DNA from: Salinilacustrithrix sp034522155
GTDB taxonomy: Bacteria; Actinomycetota; Acidimicrobiia; Acidimicrobiales; Salinilacustritrichaceae
Length of the DNA: 64,000 nt
Assembly (NCBI GenBank): GCA_034522155.1
Contig: JAXHLP010000003.1
Location: forward strand, 372,001 to 436,000
Direction: 5' to 3'
Part shown: positions 53,270 through 60,906 of the stretch, in pieces
How the letters are laid out: every line of letters begins with the position of its first letter
How positions within the stretch are numbered: position 1 is the first letter of the stretch
Made by a program: the position numbers and the translations under genes
Notes under the pieces: generated by a model
The model's input: only the letters and a program-made list of their open reading frames with translations
The model's database searches: none
Told to the model about the DNA's origin: nothing

Positions 53270-53476
53270 CTACCCGCTGACCAGGCTGGCGAGTGCCCAG
53301 ACGGCGCCGACGCCGCCGACCACGGCGAATACGATGCTTCGGGCCACCGGGGCCCGGTCGAGATCGCCGTCCTTGGTCTGCTCCGGAGGACGAACGATGG
53401 CCACGACCGAACCGACCGCCATCGCGCCCCCGATGGCCAGCACCAGGTAGGCGAGGATGTCTTCGCCGAGGAACAT
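53270..53476 (-). CDS. Small two-helix membrane protein
   Basis: A 68-residue protein with two transmembrane helices (YLVLAIGGAMAVGSVVAIV and SIVFAVVGGVGAVWALASL) separated by a short polar loop (RPPEQTKDGDLDRAPVA). No family is recognised. The start ATG at 53476 is supported by a TACGAT hexamer that ends 9 bases upstream on the minus strand. It is convergent with murA and divergent from the VOC gene. The longer frame to 54364 is antisense of the VOC gene and is rejected. Confidence 0.7.
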   Translation of the reverse strand: MFLGEDILAYLVLAIGGAMAVGSVVAIVRPPEQTKDGDLDRAPVARSIVFAVVGGVGAVWALASLVSG

Positions 53477-53485
53477 GCGATCCGG

Positions 53486-53491
53486 ATCGTA
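53486..53491 (-). promoter_or_regulatory. -10-like hexamer TACGAT for the small membrane protein
   Basis: Minus-strand TACGAT lies 9 bases before the ATG at 53476, another probable leaderless start. Confidence 0.45.
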
Positions 53492-53566
53492 GGGCCACTC
53501 GAAGCGGTGCGGAAAGGTCGGCGTCGGGACGGGTTCTGATCCCGGCGGATGTGGGACAATCCACGC

Positions 53567-54151
53567 ATGGGTTTCCATCACCTCGCGTTCGCGTCCCGGG
53601 ACCTGGCTGCGACCCATCGCTTCTACGCCGACGTGCTCGGTTTCGAGCTCGTGAAGGCCCAAGCCGCCCCGACCGACCAGCCCGGCGGCTGGGCCAAGCA
53701 CCTCTTCTACGCCATCGGCGACGACCCCGGCGCCGCCGTGCCCGGCAACGGGATGATCGCGTTCTGGGAGCTCCACGACGAGCGCATGGAAGGCAACGAC
53801 ACGGCCATCTCCACCGGTCTCGGCTTCGAAGCCTGGGTCAACCACGTCGCCTTCGCCGCGGCCGATCTCGACGACATCGAGCGACGCAAGCGCCAGTGGC
53901 TCGACGCCGGCACCGACGTGATGGAGATCGACCACGGGTTCTGCACCAGCATCTACACGATGGACCCGAACGGGATCCTCGTGGAGTTCTGCACCGACAC
54001 CGCGCCCTACACCACCGAGGACCGTGACCACGCGCTCGCGGTGCTGCGCGAGCCGTCCCCCGAGCTGGAGGACGCCCCCGCGCCGGTCTTCCACTCCGCG
54101 ACCGAACACGCCGCCGCCCAGCACCCGGCCACGGAGCACGCGCCCGCGTGA
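53567..54151 (+). CDS. VOC family (glyoxalase-like) protein
   Basis: A 194-residue single-domain VOC protein: GFHHLAFASRDLAATHRFYA, then FWELHDERME, VNHVAFAAADLDDIERRKRQ and IYTMDPNGILVEFC, the usual paired beta-alpha-beta-beta-beta repeats with His and Glu metal ligands. The last 50 residues are a Pro/Ala/Glu/His tail (EHAAAQHPATEHAPA). Substrate is unknown; dioxygenase or isomerase activity is possible. A GACAAT hexamer ends 6 bases before the ATG at 53567. Its stop overlaps the GTG of the protease gene (GTGA), so the two are cotranslated. Confidence 0.85.
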   Translation: MGFHHLAFASRDLAATHRFYADVLGFELVKAQAAPTDQPGGWAKHLFYAIGDDPGAAVPGNGMIAFWELHDERMEGNDTAISTGLGFEAWVNHVAFAAADLDDIERRKRQWLDAGTDVMEIDHGFCTSIYTMDPNGILVEFCTDTAPYTTEDRDHALAVLREPSPELEDAPAPVFHSATEHAAAQHPATEHAPA

Positions 54152-54600
54152 CCGCCACGGTCGTCGGCTGGCGGGAGTGGGTCCGCCTCCCCGATCTCCT
54201 TCCCGACAGCGAGCCGGTGAAGGCCAAGCTCGACACCGGGGCACGCACCTCGGCGATCCACGCCTGGGACATCGAAGAGGTCGAGCGTGACGGTGCGCGC
54301 TGGGTCCGCTTCTGGCTGCACCCCCGCCAGGACGACGACGAACACGTCGTCCAGGTCGAGGCACGCCTGGTCGAGGAGCGCGAGGTCCGCTCGTCGAACG
54401 GCGAGATCGAGAGCCGGTGCGTCATCGCGACGAACCTGGCGCTCGGCGACGAGGTCTGGCCGATCGAGCTGACCCTCGCCAACCGCGACGAGATGGGGTT
54501 CCGGATGCTGCTCGGCCGGACTGCCATGAAGCGACGCGTCCTCGTCGATCCGAGCGCGTCGTTCCGCACCGGCGGCGGCGTTTCCGGACCAGCGCGGTAG
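54148..54600 (+). CDS. RimK-associated retropepsin-like zinc-protease family protein
   Basis: A 150-residue protein of the ATP-dependent zinc protease/RimB-like family. It starts TATVVGWREWVRLPDLLPDS, then PVKAKLDTGARTSAIHAWDI with the aspartic-protease DTGA motif, and ends MLLGRTAMKRRVLVDPSASF. The fold is retropepsin-like and the family is nearly always next to rimK. GTG at 54148 overlaps the VOC stop by four bases. The TAG stop at 54598-54600 is part of the rimK -10-like hexamer. Confidence 0.88.
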   Translation: MTATVVGWREWVRLPDLLPDSEPVKAKLDTGARTSAIHAWDIEEVERDGARWVRFWLHPRQDDDEHVVQVEARLVEEREVRSSNGEIESRCVIATNLALGDEVWPIELTLANRDEMGFRMLLGRTAMKRRVLVDPSASFRTGGGVSGPAR

Positions 54601-54603
54601 CGT
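54598..54603 (+). promoter_or_regulatory. -10-like hexamer TAGCGT for rimK, overlapping the upstream stop codon
   Basis: TAGCGT begins with the TAG stop of the upstream gene and ends 9 bases before the rimK ATG at 54613. Confidence 0.45.
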
Positions 54604-54612
54604 CCGCGCACG

Positions 54613-55518
54613 ATGCGCATCGGTCTGCTGTCCCGCAACGCGAACCTCTACTCCACGAACCGCATCAAGGAGGCTGCCGAGGAGCGCGGCCACCAGGTGC
54701 GGGTCATCGACTACCTGCGGTGCGTGATGGACATCACCTCACACCGGCCCAACATCCGCTATGGCGGGACCGAGCTCAGCCCGGTCGACGCCGTGATCCC
54801 CCGCATCGGTGCGAGCCACACCTTCTACGGCACGGCCGTCGTCCGCCAGTTCGAGATGATGAGCGTGTTCCCGACCAACGAGAGCCAGGGGATCTCCCGG
54901 TCACGCGACAAGCTCCGCTCACTGCAGCTGCTGTCGCGCAACGGCATCGGCCTGCCCGTCACCGGCTTCGCCCACTCCACCAAGGACATCGATGGCCTCA
55001 TCGACCTCGTGGGCGGGACGCCGCTGATCGTCAAGCTGATCGAGGGAACGCAGGGCGTGGGTGTCGTGCTGGCCGAGACCCGCAAGGCGGCCGAGTCGGT
55101 CATCGCCGCCTTCCGTCAGCTCGACGCCAACATCCTGGTGCAGGAGTTCATCAAGGAAGCTGGCGGCAGCGACATCCGCGCGTTCGTGATCGGCGGGCGG
55201 GTCGTGGCGTCGATGCGCCGGCAGGGTGCGCCCGGCGACTTCCGGTCCAACCTCCATCGCGGCGGGTCGGCCGAGAGGATCAAGCTCACCCCGGAGGAGC
55301 GGTCCACCGCGGTCCGGGCCGCCAAGACCATGGGGCTCAACGTGTGCGGCGTCGACCTACTGCGCTCGAATCACGGCCCGGTCGTGATGGAGGTCAACTC
55401 CTCTCCCGGGCTCGAAGGCATCGAGGAGACCACCGGCGTGGACGTGGCCGGCAAGATGATCGAGTTCATCGAGAAGAACGCCGCTCCCGGCCGGACCAGG
55501 ACCAAGGCCAAGGGTTGA
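54613..55518 (+). CDS. rimK: RimK-family ATP-grasp ligase
   Basis: A 301-residue ATP-grasp enzyme. RimK adds glutamates to the C-terminus of ribosomal protein S6 in E. coli; relatives make other alpha- or gamma-linked peptides. Motifs: RIGLLSRNANLYSTNRIKEA, VIPRIGASHTFYG near residue 62, ATP-binding TPLIVKLIEGTQGVGVVLAE, LVQEFIKEAGGSDIRAFVIG, RRQGAPGDFRSNLHRGG and metal-binding VVMEVNSSPGLEGIE. The adjacent protease-like gene is its usual partner. A basic tail (APGRTRTKAKG) ends the protein. Confidence 0.93.
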   Translation: MRIGLLSRNANLYSTNRIKEAAEERGHQVRVIDYLRCVMDITSHRPNIRYGGTELSPVDAVIPRIGASHTFYGTAVVRQFEMMSVFPTNESQGISRSRDKLRSLQLLSRNGIGLPVTGFAHSTKDIDGLIDLVGGTPLIVKLIEGTQGVGVVLAETRKAAESVIAAFRQLDANILVQEFIKEAGGSDIRAFVIGGRVVASMRRQGAPGDFRSNLHRGGSAERIKLTPEERSTAVRAAKTMGLNVCGVDLLRSNHGPVVMEVNSSPGLEGIEETTGVDVAGKMIEFIEKNAAPGRTRTKAKG

Positions 55519-55529
55519 GTCAGCCGCTC

Positions 55530-55550
55530 TTGTTCGGCGGTGCCTCACAA
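55530..55550. repeat. Hairpin element with GGC-NNN-GCC loop, at the rimK/GGDEF-EAL junction
   Basis: TTG-TTCGGCGGTGCCTCA-CAA: an outer 3-base stem and inner GGC-GGT-GCC hairpin. It shares TTCGGCnGnGCCTCACAAC with the element at 37881 and overlaps the stop codon of the GGDEF-EAL gene (55545-55547). Confidence 0.6.
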
Positions 55551-57821
55551 CCTCCCGGCGGCAGAGGTCTTCTGCTCGGCGAGCAGCATGGGGAGTACCG
55601 ACTCGGCCGGTGACGGTGGACCGAAGAGGTTGCCCTGGCCGAGGCTGCAACCGAGCGAGCGCAGCGCCGCCAGTTCGTCGTGGTGTTCGATGCCCTCGGC
55701 CACCGCGTCGGCGCCGATCGTCTCGGCCACCTCGACGATGGCCCGTGCCATCGTCGCCTGGTGCGGCGCCCGGAGCGGGGAGACGAAGGCACGGTCGATC
55801 TTGAGCTGGTCGAGCGGCATGCGCTGGAGGGCCTGCAGGCTGGACACGCCCAGACCGAAGTCGTCGAGCGCGACGTGCACGCCCCGGCCGGCGAGGGCGC
55901 GCATCCGGGTCTCCGCGGTGCCGTCGCCGGCGAGGACGTCCTCGGTGACTTCGATCTGCAACAGCTCGGGGACGATGCCGTAGGCCTCGAGGGCGCCCAA
56001 CACGGCGGCTTGGAACTCCGGATGGACGAACTCGCGGGGCGACACGTTCACCGCCAGGCGGACACCGCTGACGCCCTGCGCCTGCCAGCCGGCGAGGTCG
56101 GCGACCGCGCGTCGCAGCACCGCGACGCCGAGCGGCACGATCAGCCCGGTGTCCTCGGCCAGCCGGATGAAGGCGTCGGGCTCGAGAAGCCCGCGCGCCG
56201 GGTGGGGCCACCGCACGAGCGCTTCCACGCCGACCACGCGCTCGGTGTCGAGCTGGACGATGGGCTGGTAGTGGACTTCGAGCTCGTCGTTGCGGATGGC
56301 GGCGTCGAGGTCTGCGGTGAGCTCCACCCGCTCGCTGACCTGGCCTTGCATCTCCGGCTCGTAGCGCACGACCCGTCCCTTGCCCCGGACCTTGGCCTGG
56401 TACATGGCCATGTCGGCGTGGCGGAGCAGATCCTCGGAGCTGCGAACGTCCGGCGTCGAGGTCGCGATCCCTGCGGAGGCGCCCGCGTGGACGATCTCGT
56501 CCTGTCCGATCATCACTGGCTCCGAGACGGCATCGACGACCCGCTGCACCAGCGAGCGGAGCTGCGACACGCCCGGGACCTCCTCGAACATCAGCGCGAA
56601 CTCGTCACCGCCGACGCGTGCGGCGGTATCTCCCGCCCGCATGCAGGCCTGGACCCGTTCGGCCACGACCCGGAGATACTCATCGCCGGCGCCGTGGCCG
56701 AGCGAATCGTTGACGTACTTGAAGTCGTCGAGGTCCAAGAACGCGACGGCGGGCGCCAGGTCGGTCGGGTCACGACGGGAGCGCATCGCATGGTCGAGTC
56801 GGTCACGGAACAAGGACCGGTTGGCGAGGCCGGTCAGGGCGTCGTGGAACGCTTGGTGACGGAGCTGCTCCTCGAGCCGGATGCGGGCCGAGATGTCTCG
56901 TACGGTGACGATGACACCCCGCACATCGGGGTTGGCGAGCAGGTTCGAACCGGTCAGCTCGCCCGCGATCGTCGTGCCGTCGGCGCAGCGGAACCCGAGC
57001 TCGACCGAGGACGGATGGCGAGCGTCCTGGAGCTGCACGTCTCCGAGGAAGGTGCCGACGTCGTCGCGCTGTGCCTCGACCACGAGGTCGACGAAGGACG
57101 AGCCCTCGACGTCGACCGACCAGTAGCCGAGCACCGGTGTCACCGACGGCGAGGCGTACCGGATCCTTCCGTTCACGTCGATGATGAAGATGGCGTCGGA
57201 CGCGAAGCTGACCAGCTTCTCGAAGCGGGACGCGTAGCGGTGGCCGGCGAGCTCGTCCGCGAGCGCGGCCTGGCGGGACGCGATGCCGGCCAGCACGGCG
57301 AGGTCGGCGAGTGCGTCCTCGATGCCGACGGGCAGCGAACGGCCGGCTGCGACCAGGACGAGGTCGGAGCTCGCGCCGCACGGAACCGCGATGGCGTCAC
57401 CGCGAGGAAGCGCCACCCGCACCGGGTCGAGACCGCGATCGCCGACCCGGGCCAGGACACGCGCCAGGTCGCGCTCGAGCGCCCGGTCGACCGGACGCGT
57501 GGACGAGGGGATGATCGTGGTGAGCGTGCACCACTCGACCGCCACGTCGGGCCATGCCGCGATCTCGGCGCGGATGGCCGCTTCGATCGACGCGAGGTCG
57601 CCGGCGTCGAGGATGGCGTCGGCCACCTCGGCGGGCCCCCGCGACGGTCCGGGCCGGCGCCGACCATGGGCGTCGGCCACCAGGATCCCGACCGCACCGA
57701 GCACGGCGAAGGCCGCCACGGCCTCGGGCCGCACGTCGCCCAGCGCGGCGACGGCCGCGGCCACGCAGGCGAGGAGCCCGACCCAGCGACCGGTGGAATC
57801 GAGGACGCGGATCGGCGACAC
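55545..57821 (-). CDS. GGDEF-EAL c-di-GMP turnover protein with PAS domain
   Basis: A roughly 758-residue protein. Two short membrane helices (LLACVAAAVAALGD and VAAFAVLGAVGILVADAHG) open it, then a GAF-like region, a PAS domain (residues about 260-380, FASDAIFIIDVNGRIRYASP), a GGDEF domain with intact RVGGDEFALM, and an EAL domain with VEALVRWPHP, LAVNVSPREF, ALDDFGLGVS, LKIDRAF and VAEGIEHH. Both catalytic domains look complete, so it could make or degrade c-di-GMP depending on signal. The PilZ protein at 36229 is a possible effector. The start is uncertain: GTG 57821 is used; ATG 57878 would overlap the divergent enoyl-CoA hydratase start. Confidence 0.88.
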   Translation of the reverse strand: MSPIRVLDSTGRWVGLLACVAAAVAALGDVRPEAVAAFAVLGAVGILVADAHGRRRPGPSRGPAEVADAILDAGDLASIEAAIRAEIAAWPDVAVEWCTLTTIIPSSTRPVDRALERDLARVLARVGDRGLDPVRVALPRGDAIAVPCGASSDLVLVAAGRSLPVGIEDALADLAVLAGIASRQAALADELAGHRYASRFEKLVSFASDAIFIIDVNGRIRYASPSVTPVLGYWSVDVEGSSFVDLVVEAQRDDVGTFLGDVQLQDARHPSSVELGFRCADGTTIAGELTGSNLLANPDVRGVIVTVRDISARIRLEEQLRHQAFHDALTGLANRSLFRDRLDHAMRSRRDPTDLAPAVAFLDLDDFKYVNDSLGHGAGDEYLRVVAERVQACMRAGDTAARVGGDEFALMFEEVPGVSQLRSLVQRVVDAVSEPVMIGQDEIVHAGASAGIATSTPDVRSSEDLLRHADMAMYQAKVRGKGRVVRYEPEMQGQVSERVELTADLDAAIRNDELEVHYQPIVQLDTERVVGVEALVRWPHPARGLLEPDAFIRLAEDTGLIVPLGVAVLRRAVADLAGWQAQGVSGVRLAVNVSPREFVHPEFQAAVLGALEAYGIVPELLQIEVTEDVLAGDGTAETRMRALAGRGVHVALDDFGLGVSSLQALQRMPLDQLKIDRAFVSPLRAPHQATMARAIVEVAETIGADAVAEGIEHHDELAALRSLGCSLGQGNLFGPPSPAESVLPMLLAEQKTSAAGRL

Positions 57822-57876
57822 GTCGCCAGACGCTCGCAATGCTCCGCCTCCCCCGCGCCTGTCAGGATCAGGCTCC

Positions 57877-58671
57877 ATGAGCGTGCGCGTGGATTTCGAT
57901 GGGCCCACCACGGTCGTGACCATATCACGACGTTCCGTGCGGAACGCAGTGGATCTTGCCACAGCGAGTGAGCTCTTTGGCGCATTCGCTGGCTTCGATG
58001 CCGATCCGGACCAACACGTGGCGGTGCTGACCGGCGACGGCGGCACGTTCTGCGCGGGCGCCGACCTCACAGCGGTGTCGAGCGAGCAGGGCAACCGGGT
58101 CGAGCCGCTCCCGTCCCGAAGCGACCGCGACGACCACGTCCCCGGGCCCATGGGCCCGACCCGCATGCAGCTTCACAAGCCGGTGATCGCAGCCGTCGAG
58201 GGCCATGCCGTGGCCGGCGGCCTCGAACTGGCGCTGTGGTGCGACCTGCGGGTCGTGGCCCGGGACGCGACGTTCGGCGTGTACTGCCGCCGGTGGGGCG
58301 TGCCCCTCGTCGACGGTGGCACCGTCCGGCTTCCCCGCCTCATCGGCCAGAGCCGGGCGCTGGACATGATCCTCACCGGCCGTCCGGTTCAGGGCCCCGA
58401 GGCGCTCGACTGGGGACTGGCGAACCGGCTCAGCGCGCCCGGCGCCGCGCTCGACGACGCGCTCGCGCTGGCCGCCGAGATCGCGTCGTTCCCGCCCCGG
58501 TGCATGCGCTCCGACCGCCGGTCGGCACTCGAGCAGTGGTCACTGCCCGAGGACGAGGCACTCGCCCACGAGACCCGCCTCGGCCTGGCGACCATCGAGT
58601 CGGGCGAGACACTGGAGGGCGCCCGCCGCTTCACCGCCGGCGAGGGCCGCCACGGCTCCTTCGGGCCATAG
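57877..58671 (+). CDS. Enoyl-CoA hydratase/isomerase family protein
   Basis: A 264-residue crotonase-fold protein. The oxyanion-hole segments are TFCAGADLTAVSSEQ near residue 57 and VEGHAVAGGLELALWCDLRV near residue 107, with CRRWGVPLVDGGTVRLPRLI. The usual second catalytic Glu position reads VPLVDGG, so Asp may replace it. Reaction and substrate are unknown. The ATG at 57877 follows a CAGGAT hexamer by 8 bases. It starts one base away from the alternative GGDEF-EAL start on the other strand. The EtfD-like gene also points to fatty-acid oxidation capacity. Confidence 0.88.
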   Translation: MSVRVDFDGPTTVVTISRRSVRNAVDLATASELFGAFAGFDADPDQHVAVLTGDGGTFCAGADLTAVSSEQGNRVEPLPSRSDRDDHVPGPMGPTRMQLHKPVIAAVEGHAVAGGLELALWCDLRVVARDATFGVYCRRWGVPLVDGGTVRLPRLIGQSRALDMILTGRPVQGPEALDWGLANRLSAPGAALDDALALAAEIASFPPRCMRSDRRSALEQWSLPEDEALAHETRLGLATIESGETLEGARRFTAGEGRHGSFGP

Positions 58672-58672
58672 G

Positions 58673-59002
58673 GCGCAGGAGCTCCCGCACGGGAGCGACA
58701 AGCAACTCAACACCACGGCGGAATACCTGACCGCCAGGCGAGTGTGAGGCCCTGCCGAACAACTCGGAGCGCAGGAGCTCCCGCACGGGAGCGACAAGCG
58801 ACTCAACACACGCGGCGGAACACCTGCGACCGCCAGGCGAGTTGTGAGGCCCTGCCGAACAACTCGAGAGCGCAGGAGCTCCCGCACGGGAGCGACAAGC
58901 AACTCAACACGCACGGCGGAACACCTGCGACCGCCAGCGAGTTGTGAGGCCCTGCCGAACAACTCGGAGCGCAGGCCCCGCACGGGAGCGACAAGCGACT
59001 CA
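58673..59002. repeat. Tandem array of about 99-base units with hairpins
   Basis: Units begin with GCGCAGG at 58673, 58769, 58870 and 58969 (lengths 96, 101, 99, and a 34-base partial unit). Each full unit has GCTCCCG-CA-CGGGAGC (7-base stem), GGCGG...CCGCC, and GAGTTG...CAACTC (perfect in unit 2 at 58839-58865) whose loop carries the reverse of the TTCGGCnGnGCCTCA motif. The array fills the convergent junction between the hydratase and VanY-like genes and its last part overlaps the latter's stop. Units are over 90 percent alike by eye. No gene or Cas signature is present, and there are no unique spacers. Confidence 0.85.
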
Positions 59003-60334
59003 GCCGCCGTTGGTCGACCAGTGCCACGGCTCGCTGGGGAGGTTGAAGAGCCCGTAGCTGGCGGCGTGGTCGGCGAGCCACCGGAAGCCGGGGCTCGACC
59101 GGGACGTGATCGTGCTGGCGTTGTGGGTGAAGTCGATCGCCCGGCCCTGCTCGTGCAGCGACCGGCCGGGGATGGCGGTGGGTGGCGAGCACTGGCCGGC
59201 GGGCTTGTACCAGATGTCGTAGTTGGTCGGGCCGCAGTGTGCGCGCCGGAGCGCGATCTGGCTGGCGGAGCTGCGGTATCCCCAGCCCGACAGGTTGACG
59301 CCGTCGTTGGCGGCCGCGGTCAGCAACGCATCGAGGTCATCGGCGATCTCGGCGTGGACCGTGATTCCCTGCACCGTGCGCAATGGCGGCGCGTCGGGGT
59401 TCGGGGGCGGTGGCGGCGGCTGGGTCGTGGGCGGCGCCGTCGTCGGGGGCGTGGACGACCCCGGCGGGTTCGTGGTCGTCGTGCCACCGCCGTCGTCGGG
59501 GGCGTTGGTGGGCACGACCGGGTCGGGCGCCGGCGGAATCCGTTCGATGAGCGCGGCCTGCTCGGCCTGGATCTGGTCGGCCAGCTCGGCGTCGAGCTCG
59601 GCCAGCACCGCGGCCTCGGCGAGCCGGGAGTTGATCCGATCCTGAAGGTCGGCGGCGAAAGCCTGCTGTCGGGACCTCTCGGATTCGAGCTCGGTGAGCG
59701 CCGCCTCGGCCGCCTGGACCGCCTCGGCGGCCGCCGCCGCGGCGGCCTCGAGGTCGGCGGCACGTCGTTCGGCCTCGTCCTCAGCGGTCTCGAGCAGGTC
59801 GAGCAGCGTGAGGTCGCGCTTGGCCCGGGCATCGAGGTACGCCTGCTGCAGGAGGGCGTCGGAGAGCGAGGCGGCCTGCAGCGACTGCACGAGATCGACG
59901 GTGGGCGGGTGGACGAAGGACTCGACGGCCATCTCGGCGATGGCGGTCCGCAGTGTCTCGACGTCGCGGCGAGCCTGGCGTAGGTCGGACCGGGCCGCCT
60001 GTTCGGCCGCGGCAGCCTCGTCGGCGGCGTCGCGCGCGCCATCGAGCTCGGCCTGCTGGGCGGCGAGGCGTGCGTCGATGCCGTCGAGCACGGCGTCGAT
60101 CTCGGCGTCGCTGGCCTCGAGTACGTCGATGTCGTCGGCGACCTCGGCCCGGCGGTCCTGGACCTCGTCACGCTCGTCGCGTGCCTCGCCGAGCGGGCCG
60201 GACTGCGCGCCGACCGCGATCGGCAACGACAGCGACACGACCACGATCGCGACGGCGAATGACCTCGCAGCTCGGGGGTTCGTCGGCGGTGTTCTCACAG
60301 TTGGGCGCGCTCCGGCAGTCGAGTCTCCGCCCAC
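59000..60334 (-). CDS. Coiled-coil exported VanY-like (LAS) peptidase
   Basis: A 444-residue exported protein. The signal peptide is RSFAVAIVVVSLSLPIAVGA (about residues 24-43). Residues 45-260 are a coiled coil (ERDEVQDRRAEVADDIDVLE and similar). A Thr/Pro-rich linker follows (TTTTNPPGSSTPPTTAPP). The C-terminal LAS-type D-Ala-D-Ala carboxypeptidase domain has the metal motif GRSLHEQGRAIDFTHN and EPWHWSTNGG, with WGYRSSASQ before it. This architecture matches cell-wall hydrolases linked to division or FtsEX-like activation. The GTG at 60334 is chosen because TACGCT ends 10 bases before it; GTG at 60298 would give a more compact signal peptide. Confidence 0.88.
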   Translation of the reverse strand: MGGDSTAGARPTVRTPPTNPRAARSFAVAIVVVSLSLPIAVGAQSGPLGEARDERDEVQDRRAEVADDIDVLEASDAEIDAVLDGIDARLAAQQAELDGARDAADEAAAAEQAARSDLRQARRDVETLRTAIAEMAVESFVHPPTVDLVQSLQAASLSDALLQQAYLDARAKRDLTLLDLLETAEDEAERRAADLEAAAAAAAEAVQAAEAALTELESERSRQQAFAADLQDRINSRLAEAAVLAELDAELADQIQAEQAALIERIPPAPDPVVPTNAPDDGGGTTTTNPPGSSTPPTTAPPTTQPPPPPPNPDAPPLRTVQGITVHAEIADDLDALLTAAANDGVNLSGWGYRSSASQIALRRAHCGPTNYDIWYKPAGQCSPPTAIPGRSLHEQGRAIDFTHNASTITSRSSPGFRWLADHAASYGLFNLPSEPWHWSTNGG

Positions 60335-60344
60335 GACGAGCGCC

Positions 60345-60350
60345 AGCGTA
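60345..60350 (-). promoter_or_regulatory. -10-like hexamer TACGCT for the VanY-like gene
   Basis: Minus-strand TACGCT lies 10 bases before GTG 60334. Confidence 0.4.
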
Positions 60351-60426
60351 CCGAACGCGCGTCACGTTGTGTGGGGGTCCCCCTGCGTTCCGTACCGAAA
60401 TGATCCGACCGGACCAGTCCGCCCGA

Positions 60427-60870
60427 TCACGTCTGCCAGCCGGCCATGATGTGGTCGAGCCACCACTGGGGCGCGGCGCCGAGCAGGGTCTGCAGGTCCC
60501 AGTAGTCGGCCCAACGGGCGATCTTGCCGTCGCGGAACTCGTGCACCGACACGAAGGGCAGGGCGACCGAGGTGTCGTCGTCCCAGAACCACGTCTCGAC
60601 GTGTTCGGTCAGGACGAGGTCGCCCTCGGCCACGATGTGGCCGATGTCGTGCTCGATGCGCTCGAGCGGGCCGAGCCCGAGGCGGAGCCGGGCGGCGATC
60701 TCTGCCGGGCCGGCGGCGACGTCCTCCGCCGGCGTGGGGACGTCGGTGTAGGTGCCATCGGCATGGAAGTGCGCGCCGACCGCGTCGAAGTCGCGGCGGT
60801 AGAGGTCGGCCCACAGCTGCTCGGTGACGGCCCGGTTCGCGGCGGCTCGGGGGGCGGGGGCATCGGACAT
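60427..60870 (-). CDS. SnoaL-like / limonene-epoxide-hydrolase-fold protein
   Basis: A 147-residue NTF2-like alpha+beta barrel protein. LWADLYRRDFDAVGAHFHAD and GTYTDVPTPAEDVAAGPAEI give the N-terminal helices and first strand; VSVHEFRDGKIARWADYWDL is the hallmark C-terminal strand-turn-strand. SnoaL-like proteins range from polyketide cyclases to unknown small-molecule hydrolases; no activity can be assigned. The ATG at 60870 is conserved; the longer open frame is antisense of trmB. Divergent from trmB across 36 bases. Confidence 0.82.
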   Translation of the reverse strand: MSDAPAPRAAANRAVTEQLWADLYRRDFDAVGAHFHADGTYTDVPTPAEDVAAGPAEIAARLRLGLGPLERIEHDIGHIVAEGDLVLTEHVETWFWDDDTSVALPFVSVHEFRDGKIARWADYWDLQTLLGAAPQWWLDHIMAGWQT

Positions 60871-60906
60871 GGGGCGTGACTCTAGGGAGCTGGCAGCATC
60901 TTCGGC

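Noticed and set aside
53477..54364. Long minus-strand frame opposite the VOC gene
   Set aside because: It is antisense of a clear VOC protein and shows the skewed composition of a shadow frame; only its 3' 68 codons are a plausible gene.
58673..59002. Possible CRISPR array
   Set aside because: Units are about 99 bases and alike along their whole length; there are no unique spacers and no cas genes.
58673..59002. Possible integron attC sites
   Set aside because: The hairpins lack the paired R and L boxes of attC, and there is no integrase or cassette gene.
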